Shown: positions 11,142 to 22,341 of the stretch, in pieces
How positions within the stretch are numbered: the stretch's first letter is position 1
How the letters are laid out: every line of letters begins with the position of its first letter
Source of the DNA: Toxoplasma gondii ME49
Lineage: Eukaryota; Apicomplexa; Conoidasida; Eucoccidiorida; Sarcocystidae
DNA: 64,000 bases
Assembly: GCF_000006565.2 (NCBI RefSeq)
Contig: NC_031475.1
Location: 3,920,522-3,984,521, forward strand
Reading direction: 5' to 3'
Notes under the pieces: generated by a model
The model's input: only the letters and a program-made list of their open reading frames with translations
Database searches by the model: none
What the model was told of the DNA's origin: nothing
Program-made: the position numbers and the translations under genes

Positions 11142-13281
11142 TCAACCCACTTGTGCATCTCTCCCTCGTGTTTGGTTCCCTTCCTCCCGCCTCGAGCTCG
11201 TCGGAACGTTCGCGTTTTTCCGGACTCTCACGTCGGCCTGCTCACCAGTTTTCCGAGTTCTGTCCAGGCGATTCACCTCGTCTTTGACAAACACCGCCAT
11301 GCCGTCGTCACGAAAGATCTTCAGAAGGCCCTCACCCGCCTCTTGCCGCAGAGCCAGCCGGACGCCAGGCGCAACTCTCCCCAGAGCCTCGCGCACGACG
11401 CAGATCGCCGGAAACTCGTCTGACGAGTAGACCGCAAGAAACGTCCCCGCGAAGGCGCAGCTCGCGGGTCGGCTTATATTCGGAGACGCACTCGGGAAGC
11501 ACTGTCCGGCGAGCTGCGCCGCGTCGTCCTGGAGCGAAGTCGCCAGCGAGGCAAGCCAGGAAGAAGAGCGAGCGCCTTCTCGCCTGCGCAGACCCCCTTC
11601 CCGAAGAACGCCAGGCAAGTTCAACGGAAACGACGGCTCCGAGGAAGCCTGAGAAGGCGACGACTGCGGAGAAGAAGGAGACGGCGACTGAGGAGCAGAG
11701 AGCGGACGCAGTTGCCGGACGGCACTTTGCAAAAGCAAAGTTCGCGGAAGCTGAGCAGCATTGGTTGTGATGGTGAGAGGAGCAACAGCGACACCTGAGA
11801 TGGCCGGCTGCGGGGAGTAAGAGGGCAGAGAGAGAGGAAGAAAAAGCGTTCGATGTTTGTACAGAGGGTACCGCCTAGGCAAGGGATTATGAGCCATGCG
11901 CCAAGGAAAGATGCGCGGAATTGGGCGCCGGGGCTCCACTCGAGATTTCCTGAAAAGCACAAAAAAATGACAAGAAAAGAAAAACAAGCCGAAAAATGAC
12001 AAAAAAAGGACAGTGCAGAGGAAAGAAAAATGACCAGAAAAAACAAAAATGAGGGAAAAACACGGAAAGGAGGAAAGCGAGTTGGCCTTCTTGTTCGAAA
12101 AATTCGCTTCCGGCAAAAAACGGGGAAAACCTGGAAGGAAATTACAGAATGACAACGTTCGCCTTCGCAAACGAAACATGCGGTGTTGAAAGGCCTTTCA
12201 CCCGAAAACCGAAGGGTCTGTCAGTCTGAGCGTCAGGAAATAGCAAACATCTGGAGAGACAAGAAAGAAGGAAAGGCGACAGGCGCGAAAGAAGCGCTTG
12301 CTCGCTGCCTCGGCTACGGCGAGAGAAAGTGGAGAAGCTCAGCAAGGCGAAGCACAGCAAGAGACGCTGAAAATCTCGAGCTCCACTCTGATTTTATTTT
12401 CAGACATGAAAAACGCCGCTTGGAGACCTTGTTTACGAGTTTCTAGACGCCTGGGGCAGATATTCCAGGCTCTCCCCGCTCTGGGCGAGGCAGACAGGAG
12501 AGACGGAAGAAGATTGCCAATTCACTATTTTTTATTTACAAATGAAGACATCAACTGCTTCCGACTTAAACTTGAAACGTGAAGCGAGAGATGGCGACTC
12601 TCCTTTGGCGGAACAGTCAAACAAGGTCTCTGAGATCGCGTTCCAAGACACAATCGTCCCCCTCAACTGATTGATGCAACTGAAAGTGCTCGAAGTCGAA
12701 AGCAAGCGGCAGGACAGGACTCGTCTGCGCTTTACTGTCTCTCTTCGAGACGCCTTTCTCGCCTAGAGCGAACACCCAACAGAATTAACTTACGGCGGAA
12801 GGCGCATGAAGGCGCGCCACTCGGCGCGGTTCTTGAAGGAGACAGAGCGCGAAGAGACACAAGCCCAGAGCCTGTCTCTCCCGAGTCCAGAGAGAGCGCC
12901 CGGGAGAGCGAAGACAGCAGCGAGTGAAGAAGCACAGAAAGCAGACACAACAGACCCCGCAGGAAACGCAGGCGAGGGAGGAGACGAACTGGAAGAAGCA
13001 GGAGAAGAGCGAGAAGACGAAGGAGAAGAGCGAAGAGGAGAAGAAGAAGAAAGAGAGCGAGAAGAGAGCGAGAAAGGAGAGGACAGGGAGTGAGGTGGAC
13101 AAGAGAGAGAGTGAGAAGAAGAAGAAGAAGGAGAAGCGGAGGGAGGATAGGCAGAGTGAGAAGGAGAAGAAAGTGAAGACAGAAGAGATGAAGGAAGAAA
13201 GGATTTGTAGCAAACTGGAGAGGCGACGAACCTTCTCTTCATGGTGAGGAGGCAGCGAGCCTCCAGGCTCTTCCCCGCCAT
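11142..13281 (-). CDS. Two-exon protein with basic Ser-rich N-terminus, unknown function
   Basis: Exon 1 (13281-12794) begins with MAGKSLEARCLLTMKRRFVA in an AAAAGATGGC context and ends at a consensus donor, CCGCC|GTAAGT. Exon 2 (11949-11142) starts after TTTTCAG and restores the codon (CC+G). The joined frame gives 431 residues. The N-terminus is Arg/Ser-rich with few acidic residues, then a poly-Ser stretch, resembling a mitochondrial presequence (inference). Exon 2 has a basic segment (RRPIPRIFPWRMAHNPLPRR) and a compact C-terminal part containing GTFLAVYSSDEFPAICVVRE and GLLKIFRDDGMAVFVKDE. No family was recognised; an organellar ribosome or respiratory-complex subunit is possible. The last about 40 residues could instead be intron, since KDE|GTGAAT is a usable donor. 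The gene is divergent from the PIH1 gene. Confidence 0.6.
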
Positions 13282-14048
13282 CTTTTTACAAAGACGGAGA
13301 CAAGAAAGAAGAGAAGAGACGGGAGGAGAAAAAAGTCGGGGAAGCGAATAAGACAAGACAAGAAATAGAGAAGGGGGGGACGATAGGATAGAATTGAGAA
13401 CAGAAAGGAGAGAGAAAAAATGAAAGATTTTACAAAGCAAGAATAGGGACGCCCCTGTTTTTGACGTAAGGAGCGACGACTCCAGACACAGACGCAGAAC
13501 AGAACAACGCGAGAGAAAAACGACCTTAAAGAACAGGTGGTGAGACGCACAACATGAAAACCTGAAACAAGTGAGAGATTCGTTTTTAACTTTTCGCCTG
13601 CCGTTCGTCGGACGAGGAGTTCGGATGCATGCTTGACAGGCAGAGTACAGCTTTGCCGTGGCTTGCACCAGCGTTTCAGTGCGACTCAGCGCATCTACGC
13701 GAATTTTCTCTTTTCTCTATTTCCTCTTCATCGTCCATATACCTACTAGTGCACTCAGAATCACGATTCTCCGTACCTTCTTCTCTCTTCTGTTCCCTCC
13801 TGACAGTCGTCGCCTTCCCCTTTCTCTTTCTCAAAAACTCTCCTTTCTCTTTTACCATGCCGCACCTACTCCTCTCTTCTCACCTGGAAGGTCGCCGTTG
13901 ACAAGGCCTCTTGATCTTCAGTCCTTCTTCCTTGTTGTCTCTCTTCTTCGTCCTTGTCTTCGCTCCTCTTCGTCCGGATCTCCTCCTTTGTTCTCGCTTT
14001 TTAGTTTCCGTTTCGTCGCCATTCGAGGCGAAGAGACAGTCTCTGAAG
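13282..14048. promoter_or_regulatory. Divergent promoter region
   Basis: A 767-bp spacer between two genes pointing away from each other (minus start 13281, plus start 14049). It must hold both promoters and 5' UTRs. Pyrimidine-rich tracts and CATGCATGC-like motifs (13625-13635) are seen. No supported ORF. Confidence 0.5.
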
Positions 14049-16493
14049 ATGGAGTTTTCTCCGTCTCCGACCGGCGGCCTCGCGGTCCAGGCTCAAGCGC
14101 TCTGGGCGGCGCTCGACGACCTCGCAGAGAGTGACCCAGAAAGATATCAACGTTTCATTCAAGAGCAATTGCATGCAGCCAGAGGACAGAGCCAGCCGTC
14201 TTCTTCTTCGGCCTTTTCTTCCTCTTCTTCCTCTTGTTCTTCCTCTTGTTCTTCCTCTTGTTCTTCCTCTTCTTCTGTGTCTCGCAGAAGCACGATAAGA
14301 GAGCAGAGAGCAGAGAGCGAGGCATCATCCCGCGCGGCTCCGCGTTCGCTGCCACCGTTTCGCCCTCGGCCAGGCTTCGTCATTCGTGCTCAGCTGAAGA
14401 TCTCACCCCCCCAGCAGAGCAAGCAGGAACGCTCTGTCTCCTCGCCTTCTGCGCCGCCACTGATCGTCGAACTCCCTGCGGGGGACTCCACCGAGGCAGC
14501 AGAAGGCGCCGAAGAAGCTGGAGAGGCGCGAGAGATCTCGGAGACGCTCGAGTACTTCGTGAACGTCTGCTCCTCGCCACTCACCAAGGCGCCGACCCGC
14601 AGAGAGCCCCCAGGTGTCTGTACACTGCCGGAGGAGCTGGACGCGGCGTTTTTGCCCATCAGTGTCGGGGTGCGCCGCCTTCTGCAGAAGAAGGAGAAGA
14701 CTCCTCTCTTGTCTTCGTCGGAGAAACCCGCAGACGCAGGTCTCGAAAGGGAGAATAAATCTCTGCGGCGCTCTGTGCCGCTCTTTCTCGATCGCGACGA
14801 GACGCAGGAGACAGCGGAACCATCTGCGGGGCGGAGCTCGCGAGTCTGTGTGGACGTCTGCGTGCATCCCCTCGTGGTGCAGAGATGCCAGCTGGATCTT
14901 CGGTTCAAGTTTTACTTTTCCTCTGTTTGTCTGAATCGTCTTCTTCCTCTCGAGCAGCTCCTTCTCCTTCAGAGAGAGCACGCGAGGCAGGCGTCGCCCC
15001 TACCGGGCCTCTCCACCTCCGGAATGCCGCTGTCGGCGGCGCTCTCCGACGAGGAGGCGAGAGAAAGCGAGAACTCTTCTCTCGCTTCGCTGCTGCAGAT
15101 CGTCCAGCCCAAGGCTTGTGGGGACAAGAGCCGCGGGGAGACAGCAGCTCCAGGATTCTTCGGAGACAAGGAGAGAGAGGCCCTCGAGAACATCGCGACT
15201 CACGCCGCCGTCACAGGCGCAGACCCCGGTGCCCTCGCCCGCGCCGCGGGTGAGATTGCCGTTGCGCCGCAGTCGATTCGATTCCCCAAGCTGCTCTACA
15301 AAGGAGGAAAGGAGGCGTGTCTCCACCGGCTTCAAGGCGACTGCGTGGGCGAGTCTCCTCGAGAGAAAAAGGAGACTCCCGCGCATGAAGAGAAGTCCGA
15401 AGCAACTCAGGAAGCGAAGACCCCACACAGCACCAAGACAAACGAGATCAAGAGCGAGAACAAGAGAGAGAAGAAAGAGAAGAAAGAGGAGAGGGAGAAG
15501 AAAGAGAAGAGAGACGAGAGAGATGAGAGAGATGAGAGAGACGAGGAGGAGGGGCGCTCGAGGGCCGAAGTGATTATTCCGTCGGCAGAAGAAGTAGAGA
15601 GGTTTCGAGAGGAAGTGAAGAGACTGGAGGAAGAGAAACGGAGAAGGGAGGAGAAGGAGGCGGAGAACAGAGACCTTATTGCCGCAGCGCTCAAGGCGAG
15701 GGAAGGTGCGGCGCAGACACGGCGGCGAGACCACCATCAGAGCGGTGCAGTAGAGGGGGGCAAGGGAAGCGGAGCGCCTGCGCCTTTGATTCAAGTTCTC
15801 GCGGAGGAGGCATTCCCTGTGGAAGAAGAGAGCGACGACACGGAGGAACAAGAAACTCGACGACAGACTGAGAGGAATGAGGAAAAGGCGAAGAAAAAGG
15901 AAGAGGAGGAAGCTGACAAAGGAGAACCAAACCCAACGAAACAGGGTGCCGATGAATTCTACATGAATCAGGTCTCCACAAGACGCCTTCACTCTCGAGC
16001 AACAGCTTTCTCTTCCGACTGCCACCCTCCACAACATTCTGCTTCTCTTGCATCTTCTTCACCGTCTTCGTTATCTTCTTCTTCCTCTCCTTCCTCGTCT
16101 TCTTCCTGCTCTTCGTCATGCTCTTCTTCCTGCTCTTCTTCTCGCCCGCCTGCGGAGGCTGAGTCTGCTGAGGCACCCGGGGCTCCGCTGTGGCGAGTTG
16201 TGCACCGGAGTCGAGAGCGGTCGGCGGAGAAGGGAGAGAGAGAAGAAGCGATTCGAGAGGTTTGTGTGTGCTTCTCCCGCCCGGTCGATCCCCTCTCTCT
16301 GGAAGTTGCAGGAAGTGAGCGAGAGATCGAAGTTGCTGGATGCTTCTCTGCTTCAGACGGCGCGACGCGTGCAGGAGAAGACCTGTCGGAGTCGGCCAGG
16401 TCCTTCTGCATTCGCATTCCACTGCCTTACGCAGTGGACCCAGAAAAGGTAGAAGAAGAGAGCGAAATGAAGGCCTCAGAGACCGGAGTCTAA
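14049..16493 (+). CDS. PIH1-domain protein (dynein assembly factor-like)
   Basis: Single-exon gene of 814 residues. The start is the first in-frame ATG (MEFSPSPTGG, context AAGATGG). Residues about 15-45 (ALDDLAESDPERYQRFIQEQ) match the helical lead-in of PIH1 proteins. The PIH1 core follows, interrupted by inserts: EYFVNVCSSP near 167, LPISVGVRR near 202, and VCVHPLVVQRCQLDLRFKF near 268-288. A Lys/Glu-rich linker and poly-Ser follow. A C-terminal part (about 735-795, VCVCFSRPVDPLSLEVAGSE and RIPLPYAVDPEKV) resembles the CS-like domain of the PIH1D2/PIH1D3/Kintoun group. Those proteins act as HSP90 co-chaperones in cytoplasmic pre-assembly of axonemal dyneins. In a coccidian this fits flagellated microgametes (inference). 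The member assignment within the family is not resolved. Confidence 0.8.
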   Translation: MEFSPSPTGGLAVQAQALWAALDDLAESDPERYQRFIQEQLHAARGQSQPSSSSAFSSSSSSCSSSCSSSCSSSSSVSRRSTIREQRAESEASSRAAPRSLPPFRPRPGFVIRAQLKISPPQQSKQERSVSSPSAPPLIVELPAGDSTEAAEGAEEAGEAREISETLEYFVNVCSSPLTKAPTRREPPGVCTLPEELDAAFLPISVGVRRLLQKKEKTPLLSSSEKPADAGLERENKSLRRSVPLFLDRDETQETAEPSAGRSSRVCVDVCVHPLVVQRCQLDLRFKFYFSSVCLNRLLPLEQLLLLQREHARQASPLPGLSTSGMPLSAALSDEEARESENSSLASLLQIVQPKACGDKSRGETAAPGFFGDKEREALENIATHAAVTGADPGALARAAGEIAVAPQSIRFPKLLYKGGKEACLHRLQGDCVGESPREKKETPAHEEKSEATQEAKTPHSTKTNEIKSENKREKKEKKEEREKKEKRDERDERDERDEEEGRSRAEVIIPSAEEVERFREEVKRLEEEKRRREEKEAENRDLIAAALKAREGAAQTRRRDHHQSGAVEGGKGSGAPAPLIQVLAEEAFPVEEESDDTEEQETRRQTERNEEKAKKKEEEEADKGEPNPTKQGADEFYMNQVSTRRLHSRATAFSSDCHPPQHSASLASSSPSSLSSSSSPSSSSSCSSSCSSSCSSSRPPAEAESAEAPGAPLWRVVHRSRERSAEKGEREEAIREVCVCFSRPVDPLSLEVAGSEREIEVAGCFSASDGATRAGEDLSESARSFCIRIPLPYAVDPEKVEEESEMKASETGV
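14205..14275 (+). repeat. Poly-Ser TCTTCCTCTTGT tandem repeat
   Basis: Short tandem TCTTCCTCTTGT-type units inside the PIH1 gene, encoding a Ser/Cys run. A similar run recurs at about 16060-16140 in the same gene (TCATGCTCTTCTTCCTGC). Confidence 0.7.
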
Positions 16494-16579
16494 GAAGATC
16501 CATCGAACATAAGTGGAACCGATCAGACAACAGAAACGCATACATCTGAATGTAAATGCGTACACGTTTGTATGCATAT

Positions 16580-16641
16580 GCATGTATATATATATATATA
16601 TATATTCGTGTGCTCATACATAGACAATACATCCTTGTACA

Positions 16642-16676
<35 letters not shown>

Positions 16677-16680
16677 GTAT
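16580..16680. repeat. (TA)n and (CT)n microsatellites
   Basis: TATATATA at about 16586-16604, CTCTCTCT at about 16643-16659 and TATATATA at about 16659-16677. They lie just 3' of the PIH1 gene. 16494-16811 holds no supported gene. Confidence 0.9.
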
Positions 16681-16811
16681 AATATCAGAGTATAAGCAGA
16701 ACGCTGTTGTGAGGAGTAGGTGGGGGGAACGTTGCATGCGTTTGTGTTTCATTTGGGTTGTGAGAGTGACTTGTACATGAGGTGAGGGAGTGGAAAGAAG
16801 GTAGCGACGTC

Positions 16812-17392
16812 TTAAAAGAGAAGAATGCAGCGCGTTGTCAACGCAGGCTCTGCACTTGCCGTCGCGGGGGTGTGAGAGAGGCAGCGATAAGAGGAAGGGA
16901 ACTCTTTTCTGAATGCGCCTGCGTCTGCTCCCGCTCTATCTCGCTTCTGCGCTCTCCTTTTCTGCGCGTCGCAGGTGGACGCGCGCCTGAAAAAGAAAAA
17001 GAATCTCCTCACGCTGCTTTGCAAGCCCACGGACCCGGAGGCCAGATCAGAAAAAGGCAGAGAATAGGGAATTGGAGAAGAACAAGAAGAAGGAAAAGGT
17101 GGAGGAGAAGAGGCAGAGCGAGGGGAAAGAGGAGGAGAAGAACAATCAGGAGAGGAAGAAAGAAAAGAGAAAGAGCAGAGAGACAAATCCCGCAAAGAAT
17201 GCGAGAAACACTGGTGGAGTGTGCATCCTCTGAGAACGGCCTCGAGAGTTCAAGGCGAGAGGGGCAGAAGAGTCTACAGAAACGCCGGTTTCTTCGGAGA
17301 CTCCAACGGTGTGTCACGATTTTTACTTTTCTCAATGCTGCGGACAAAACTAGCGAACTACTTTGCTGTATTTCTCCCGACTGGTGAAACAT
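16812..17392 (-). CDS. Tentative small minus-strand gene
   Basis: Two open segments on the minus strand could be exons. One starts with ATG at 17392 (MFHQSGEIQQSSSLVLSAAL). The other starts after TTTTTCTTTTTCAG near 16975, runs to a stop at 16812, and is Ala/Arg-rich (GADAGAFRKEFPSSYRCL). The splice phases between them were not resolved, so an exon may be missing or the call may be wrong. No family recognised. If real, it is convergent with the PIH1 gene. Confidence 0.22.
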
Positions 17393-17459
17393 CCGAATTC
17401 TACGAATTCTCTTCTTTCCTCTGCCGTTTCTCTCTTCGTCTTCTCGCTCTCTCCCTTCG

Positions 17460-17647
17460 TTCTACATATACATATACGCATCTATTTACCTATATACATA
17501 TCCCATGCATGCATTGTCGTGTAGCTACTCGAGTTTCTCTCTTCTCCCTCTTTGGTGTCATATTAGATACACATACATTTTTCTTTATATCTGCATACAC
17601 ATTTATAATTATGCATCTGTATACATTTACGTATATAATGACATATC

Positions 17648-17682
<35 letters not shown>

Positions 17683-17997
17683 ATAAAAGGGAGCAGTTTT
17701 GTTGAGCGTGGAGCTTCTTGTCGTTTTTAGAGTCGGTCATGTCTGATCTTCTCGCAGTCGAAATCTTTGCAGCATATGACGGCTTTGCTGCTGTGCATTT
17801 TCTAAGACAAGCAAGGGGATCAAGTGTGCAGGCACCTGCACCTCTAAACATAAATACCGAGAACGTAGTTATCAGACGATCTGTGAAGACTTACACTTGT
17901 ACATGTACGACTACACATACCAACATGGGTGTAAATATAAATATATATATATATATATATATATTTACATAGATATACCTATATAGATTTACATATT

Positions 17998-18045
<48 letters not shown>

Positions 18046-18640
18046 TGTATATGTATGTATACATTTGTGTTAGGATACGTAGGGGGAGCTTGGGCGGACG
18101 TTGTGCACAAGTGTGGTGAGTTCCAAGAGAGCAGCTGCGCATCTGAGAGCTCTCCGTTCAACTGCGGAAATTCAGTTTTTAAAACTCAACGAAAATACGA
18201 GGACACTCGAGTCCTTGTGCAGCGATGCGAGAAACGGGAGTGACCAAGGCTGGCTGCGCATTCGAAAGGAGGCTGAAGCACTCTTTTTCTGAACACAATA
18301 CGCCGAGAGAGAAAACCTGACAATCTTCTGCAGAAGCGGCTACACCAGCAAGAATCAAGGCCACAAACATGCCATACACATTTCAAACTCAGACACAGTT
18401 TCTATATTCATGTCAATTCTCTCCAAGGGAACATATGTATACTCACAAGGACATCCACGTGTACAGAACTATACACATGTACATGCATCCATTTCCATAT
18501 ATTTTCACTTATATTTTGATTTCCATATATACACATATATTCATGCGGAGAAACAGATATTTCATATACGTATATGTCTTCATAAATAGTATATATAGAT
18601 ATTCACGAATAAATATACTAAAAATGTATATGCACGTATG
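17460..18640. repeat. AT-rich spacer with several (TA)n microsatellites
   Basis: (TA)n runs near 17653-17681, 17940-17962 and 18009-18042, embedded in ACATATAC/CATACATA-rich sequence. Short open frames here are of biased composition and I do not support them as genes. The spacer continues to the FolD-like gene end at 18754. Confidence 0.85.
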
Positions 18641-18753
18641 CACTGAAGCAGAGATGCATCCGTCTTTGCGTCCTCGCAGCGCGCGAGTGTTTGTGGCTTG
18701 TGCTTGGCTCGTTTTGTGCCCCAAAGTTTCTCTCCGTTTTTTCGTTTTTCCAT

Positions 18754-21700
18754 TTAATTATCCCCATTTTTTTCACTTTTTTCATTTTTTTGCAAGCTGC
18801 GAAGAAGCTGCAGAAGCTTTGCTTTGAGGACCTGGCGCATGAGCACGGCGCTCGTCACCAGTCCGACGCCTTGGGGGACAGGTGTGATGAATTTGGTTTT
18901 TCTGTTCACGTCCAAGTCCACATCTCCCACTACTATGGCGCGCGGCCCGAACTGTGGTTTTCCGCCTAAACTGGTCGTTCTCTGTTCCTTCTCCAAGTCT
19001 TGTCTCTCTCTCGGGTCACCTCTCTTCTGCGTCGACTTTTCATTTCCAACTCGCTCTCTCTCCATCTCCTTCGTGAATCCGGCCTTTTTTCCTTCTTCTG
19101 GGCCTCGCTTCTCTTCTCGCGCAACGCTGCCTCGCTCTCGACACTCCGCTCGAGGTCTCGTCTCCCCCATGTCTTCTCCCGCTACGCGCGAGCCTTCTCT
19201 AACTTGCAAGCTCCCTGCATCTTGCCTGAAGCGTTCACCAGTGTCTTGCTCCGAAACGAAGACCGGTTTCTTTTCGATGGAGCTCTCCAGCACATTCACA
19301 CCGACGTCGATTACCGCGGCATTCGGCCGGACCATGTCGCTGGAAATCAGGTGCGGGGAGCCTGCACAGAGGCACAGAACATCGAGTGTCACTTTCAACA
19401 AGAAAAACCGCCGATTTCTCATCTTTTGAATGCAGAAACTGTCTAAGCGGCTTCTTTGCTGCTTCATTCTTCTAGGGACTTTATGGAATTTATAATGACA
19501 CAAACTCTCTTCCTCTCTCCATCGTACCCTACCACTTTCTCTCTCCTCTTCCCTCTCTCTCTCTCCCCTTCCCTCTCTCTCTCTTTCTCTCAGTCTGTCG
19601 TCTTCGCTCTCGTTCTCTCTCCCCTCCTCTCTATTCTTGGTGTCTTCTCTTCCTCTTCCTCATCTCTTCTCTCTCCTCTCTTTTGCGTCTCACCTGCGGC
19701 GGCGATGATGACGTCTGACCGCAGTAAGATTCCCTTCAGATCTCTTGTGCGGCTGTGACAAAGACAGACCGTCGCTTGACGCTGCAGCAGAAGAAGCGCA
19801 ATCGCCTGGCCGACGCGGGGGCTCGCTCCCACCACCGCCACAGCCGCCCCTGCCAGCGACATGTCCCATCTAGAGAAAAGAAAAATCCAGGCAAATGGGA
19901 GCAAAAGAGTGAAGTACCTCGATAGAAAATCACACTTCCTCTCGTGAAGACAGACAGCCCTGTGAGTTCCCTTTTTCTCTCTCTTCAGTGTGTTCATCTC
20001 CGGACTCCCTCGAGCTTTCGGCCCTCCTCGCTTTCTGAAGCAGGAGAACATCTACGCACAGATATATATATATATATATATATTTGTATATACATGAATA
20101 TAAAATATGCATATATGTGTATAGATTCTACCGCTTCGCTTAATGCACCAGACTTGGTGGTTCTTGCTTTCTTCCTGTGCGACTTCTCCTAACTCTTCTC
20201 CTCACGCTTTCAAAATGTCCAGTACGGCTAGAGCCACACATGGCGCGGGGAAAGGAAGGAGTCGACCTGCGGTCTCATCTTCGAGATCTCTTAGAATTCG
20301 TCGAAGGTGTCTCTTCATCTCTCTCCTCTCTTCACGCAGTGACTTTCGCCTTCTCGTTCCTCTCTCCGACTCTGTCTGCACGGCCTCCAGTCTTCTCCTC
20401 TTTCTTCCACTGCCCGACTCGGCTCCGATCTCAGGCAACAGACACCCATTCTTCCTTTCTTCTCCATCTTCGTTGTCTTTCTTCCTCCTTGCACCTTCTC
20501 TTCCTTCTCCTTGTTCTCTGTCTTCTCCTTGTTCTCTGTCTTCTCCTTGTTCTCTGTCTTCATTGGCCTCCCCTTTGTCTGTCTTTCTTGCATCTCTGTC
20601 TCCTGAATCGGTTGCTTCTGCTCCTGCGGCTCTCTTGGCTTCTCCTCCTCCTGCACCGCTGTGTCTGTCGCCGCATGGTGAAGAAGAAAAAGAGAAACTG
20701 CCTGCGCTAGCTAAGCGAGACGCTGTCTCGCGAGAGTCTCCCTCGCCAGCAGGTGCCGTCTCAGGGCGTTGCTCGCCGCTGTCGTGTGCTCTCTTCGTTC
20801 TGAACATGGCCATCGCGCCGTAATTCTCAGGGTGCATGCAGTCGATATCTTTCTGCGGGCAGGGCGCAAGCAGCGTTTGAGAGAAGCCGGTCTGCGGATC
20901 TTCGACTCCGGACTCTTCATCGCGACGTTCACACGACCGAGGACCGTGCAAAGGTGAAGAAACAAAAGAAGCAGATGAAGGGTACGGCAAAGACGGGGAT
21001 GGAGGCGAAGAAAACGACGAGGAAGACGGGGAAGAAGAGGACGAGGAAGACGGGGAAGAAGAGGACGAGGAGGATAGAGAGGACGAAGATGGACAAGAAA
21101 CCGCTTTCGACGAGAGAGCGGGAGACGACACCGAAGTCGAGGGCGACGCCACCCGGGAGGTTCGGCCGACGGGAGACAGTAGAATAACACCGTCGACTTC
21201 AGGAGAGGCGTCTAGACACCGGAGCTGCTCTCTCAACTCACCGAGAGACACAGAACCTGAGCACATGCAAGAAGGAAAACTCCAGGGGCGAGAAGAAATC
21301 AGAGAAACCAGAGCGCGCGACAGATGCAAGAACCTCCGCCATGGCGGAGAGGTCGGCCGTAAGCGCGAAAGCCGAGAACACTTTGAGGACTCGACAAAAA
21401 GCGCAAGTTCGAGAGAATCGGACGGATTTATGGGCAATCAAGCGAAGCAAACGGTAGAGAGTGCGAGGAGAGACCGTCGGCCCCAGAGAGGACGAGAGGA
21501 AGAGAGCGCGGGCAGAAGGTGGAAACGGGGAAGTCAAAGACGTAAGATGCAGAGCAGATGCAAGGGAATTGGGACTCAGGTTTTCTCTCGAAAAAGTGCA
21601 TTCGACCAACTAGAAGAAAAGAACCTTTATGTGGGCAGCGTAGTGAGTGGAAGGTAAGCTCAACTGACCACCGAACTCGAGCAGAGACAGGCAGACGCCA

Positions 21701-22341
21701 GAAGCCGCTGCAGCTCTCTTCTGCGACCGAAGAAATGCGGCGCCTGCGTCCTCCGTTCCGACAGCCACCGCTACCAGCTGGGGAGGAGCTCTCGCTCTCT
21801 CGAGAAATGCATGCCATACTCTCTCTTCCTCCGCCAATCCTTCTTCAGACGAGCCTGGATACTCTCCCTCTTCGCTCGCCTTCGAACAGCCGCCCTCCGG
21901 TCCGTCTCCATGTCTTTCTTCATCTTCACTTCCGCCTCCTGTGCATGCAGCTCGCAGACCCCCTTCAGCGGCCCTGCAGGTCGCTCCCGAAGACGCGCAG
22001 AAAGAACTGGGAGCGCGACGGAACAGGGACGAAAGAGAAGAAGAGTCAGAAGAAGGAGCAGGAGGCGCAGAGCCGCAGGAAGCACGAGAACGCAAGTCGG
22101 ATGCAGAAGAAGAAGAGTCAGAAGAAGAAGAGAAAGAAGAAGAGTGTGCAAAAGCGCGTTGCTCTCCAAGTTCGCGGAGAGCGAGGACGCCTTTGCGGAC
22201 TTTCTCGAGGATGTTTTGCGCAATTTCTCTGCAAGACGGAACCTGACAGTCGTCCGGAGGAGCTGGCTGGCGTCTCCTTCCTTCGGCTGCCGTGAGAGAA
22301 GCGTCTGTTGCCTGAAGCGTTTCTCCCTGTGTTGTCTCCAT
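18754..22341 (-). CDS. FolD-type methylene-THF dehydrogenase/cyclohydrolase homologue, catalytic residues altered
   Basis: Four exons, all phase-matched: 22341-21672, 21256-20206, 19869-19694 and 19361-18754, giving 834 residues. The start METTQGE has a perfect AAAATGG context. FolD blocks in order: AQNILEKVRKG; QLVAVAVGTEDAGAAFLRSQ (near 203); EVDGVILLSPVG (near 250); CPQKDIDCMHPENYG; LLPFPAPCVALAVLDIL; Rossmann part LAGAAVAVVGASPRVGQAIA; DVIIAAAG; AAVIDVGVNV; GDVDL; and ITPVPQGVGLVTSAVL. Acidic or Ser-rich inserts of roughly 80-150 residues interrupt the fold three times. The expected catalytic Tyr-x-x-x-Lys is read as Phe203...Gln207, the usual VQLP Gln as Leu250, and the PGGVGPMT motif as PQGVGLVT. 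Family members interconvert 5,10-methylene- and 10-formyl-THF; this copy may be a pseudoenzyme (inference). The first donor, TTCG|GTGGTC, is weak but phase-correct. Confidence 0.85.
20062..20084. repeat. (TA)n microsatellite in an intron
   Basis: ATATATAT run inside intron 2 of the FolD-like gene. Confidence 0.85.
20504..20560 (-). repeat. 18-bp coding repeat in the FolD-like gene
   Basis: About three copies of CTTCTCCTTGTTCTCTGT on the plus strand. They encode Glu/Gln/Asp-rich repeats (EDREQG) on the minus strand, inside the large insertion of exon 2. Confidence 0.75.
21000..21075 (-). repeat. Poly-Ser/Pro coding repeat in the FolD-like gene
   Basis: Plus-strand GAGGAAGACGGGGAAGAAGA units with variants. 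They encode Ser-rich runs on the minus strand, between the substrate-domain blocks of the FolD homologue. Confidence 0.7.

Noticed and set aside
12385..12400. MSENKIRVELEIFS segment as the start of a separate gene
   Set aside because: It lies within an intron whose flanking exons join in phase, is short and has only a weak donor.
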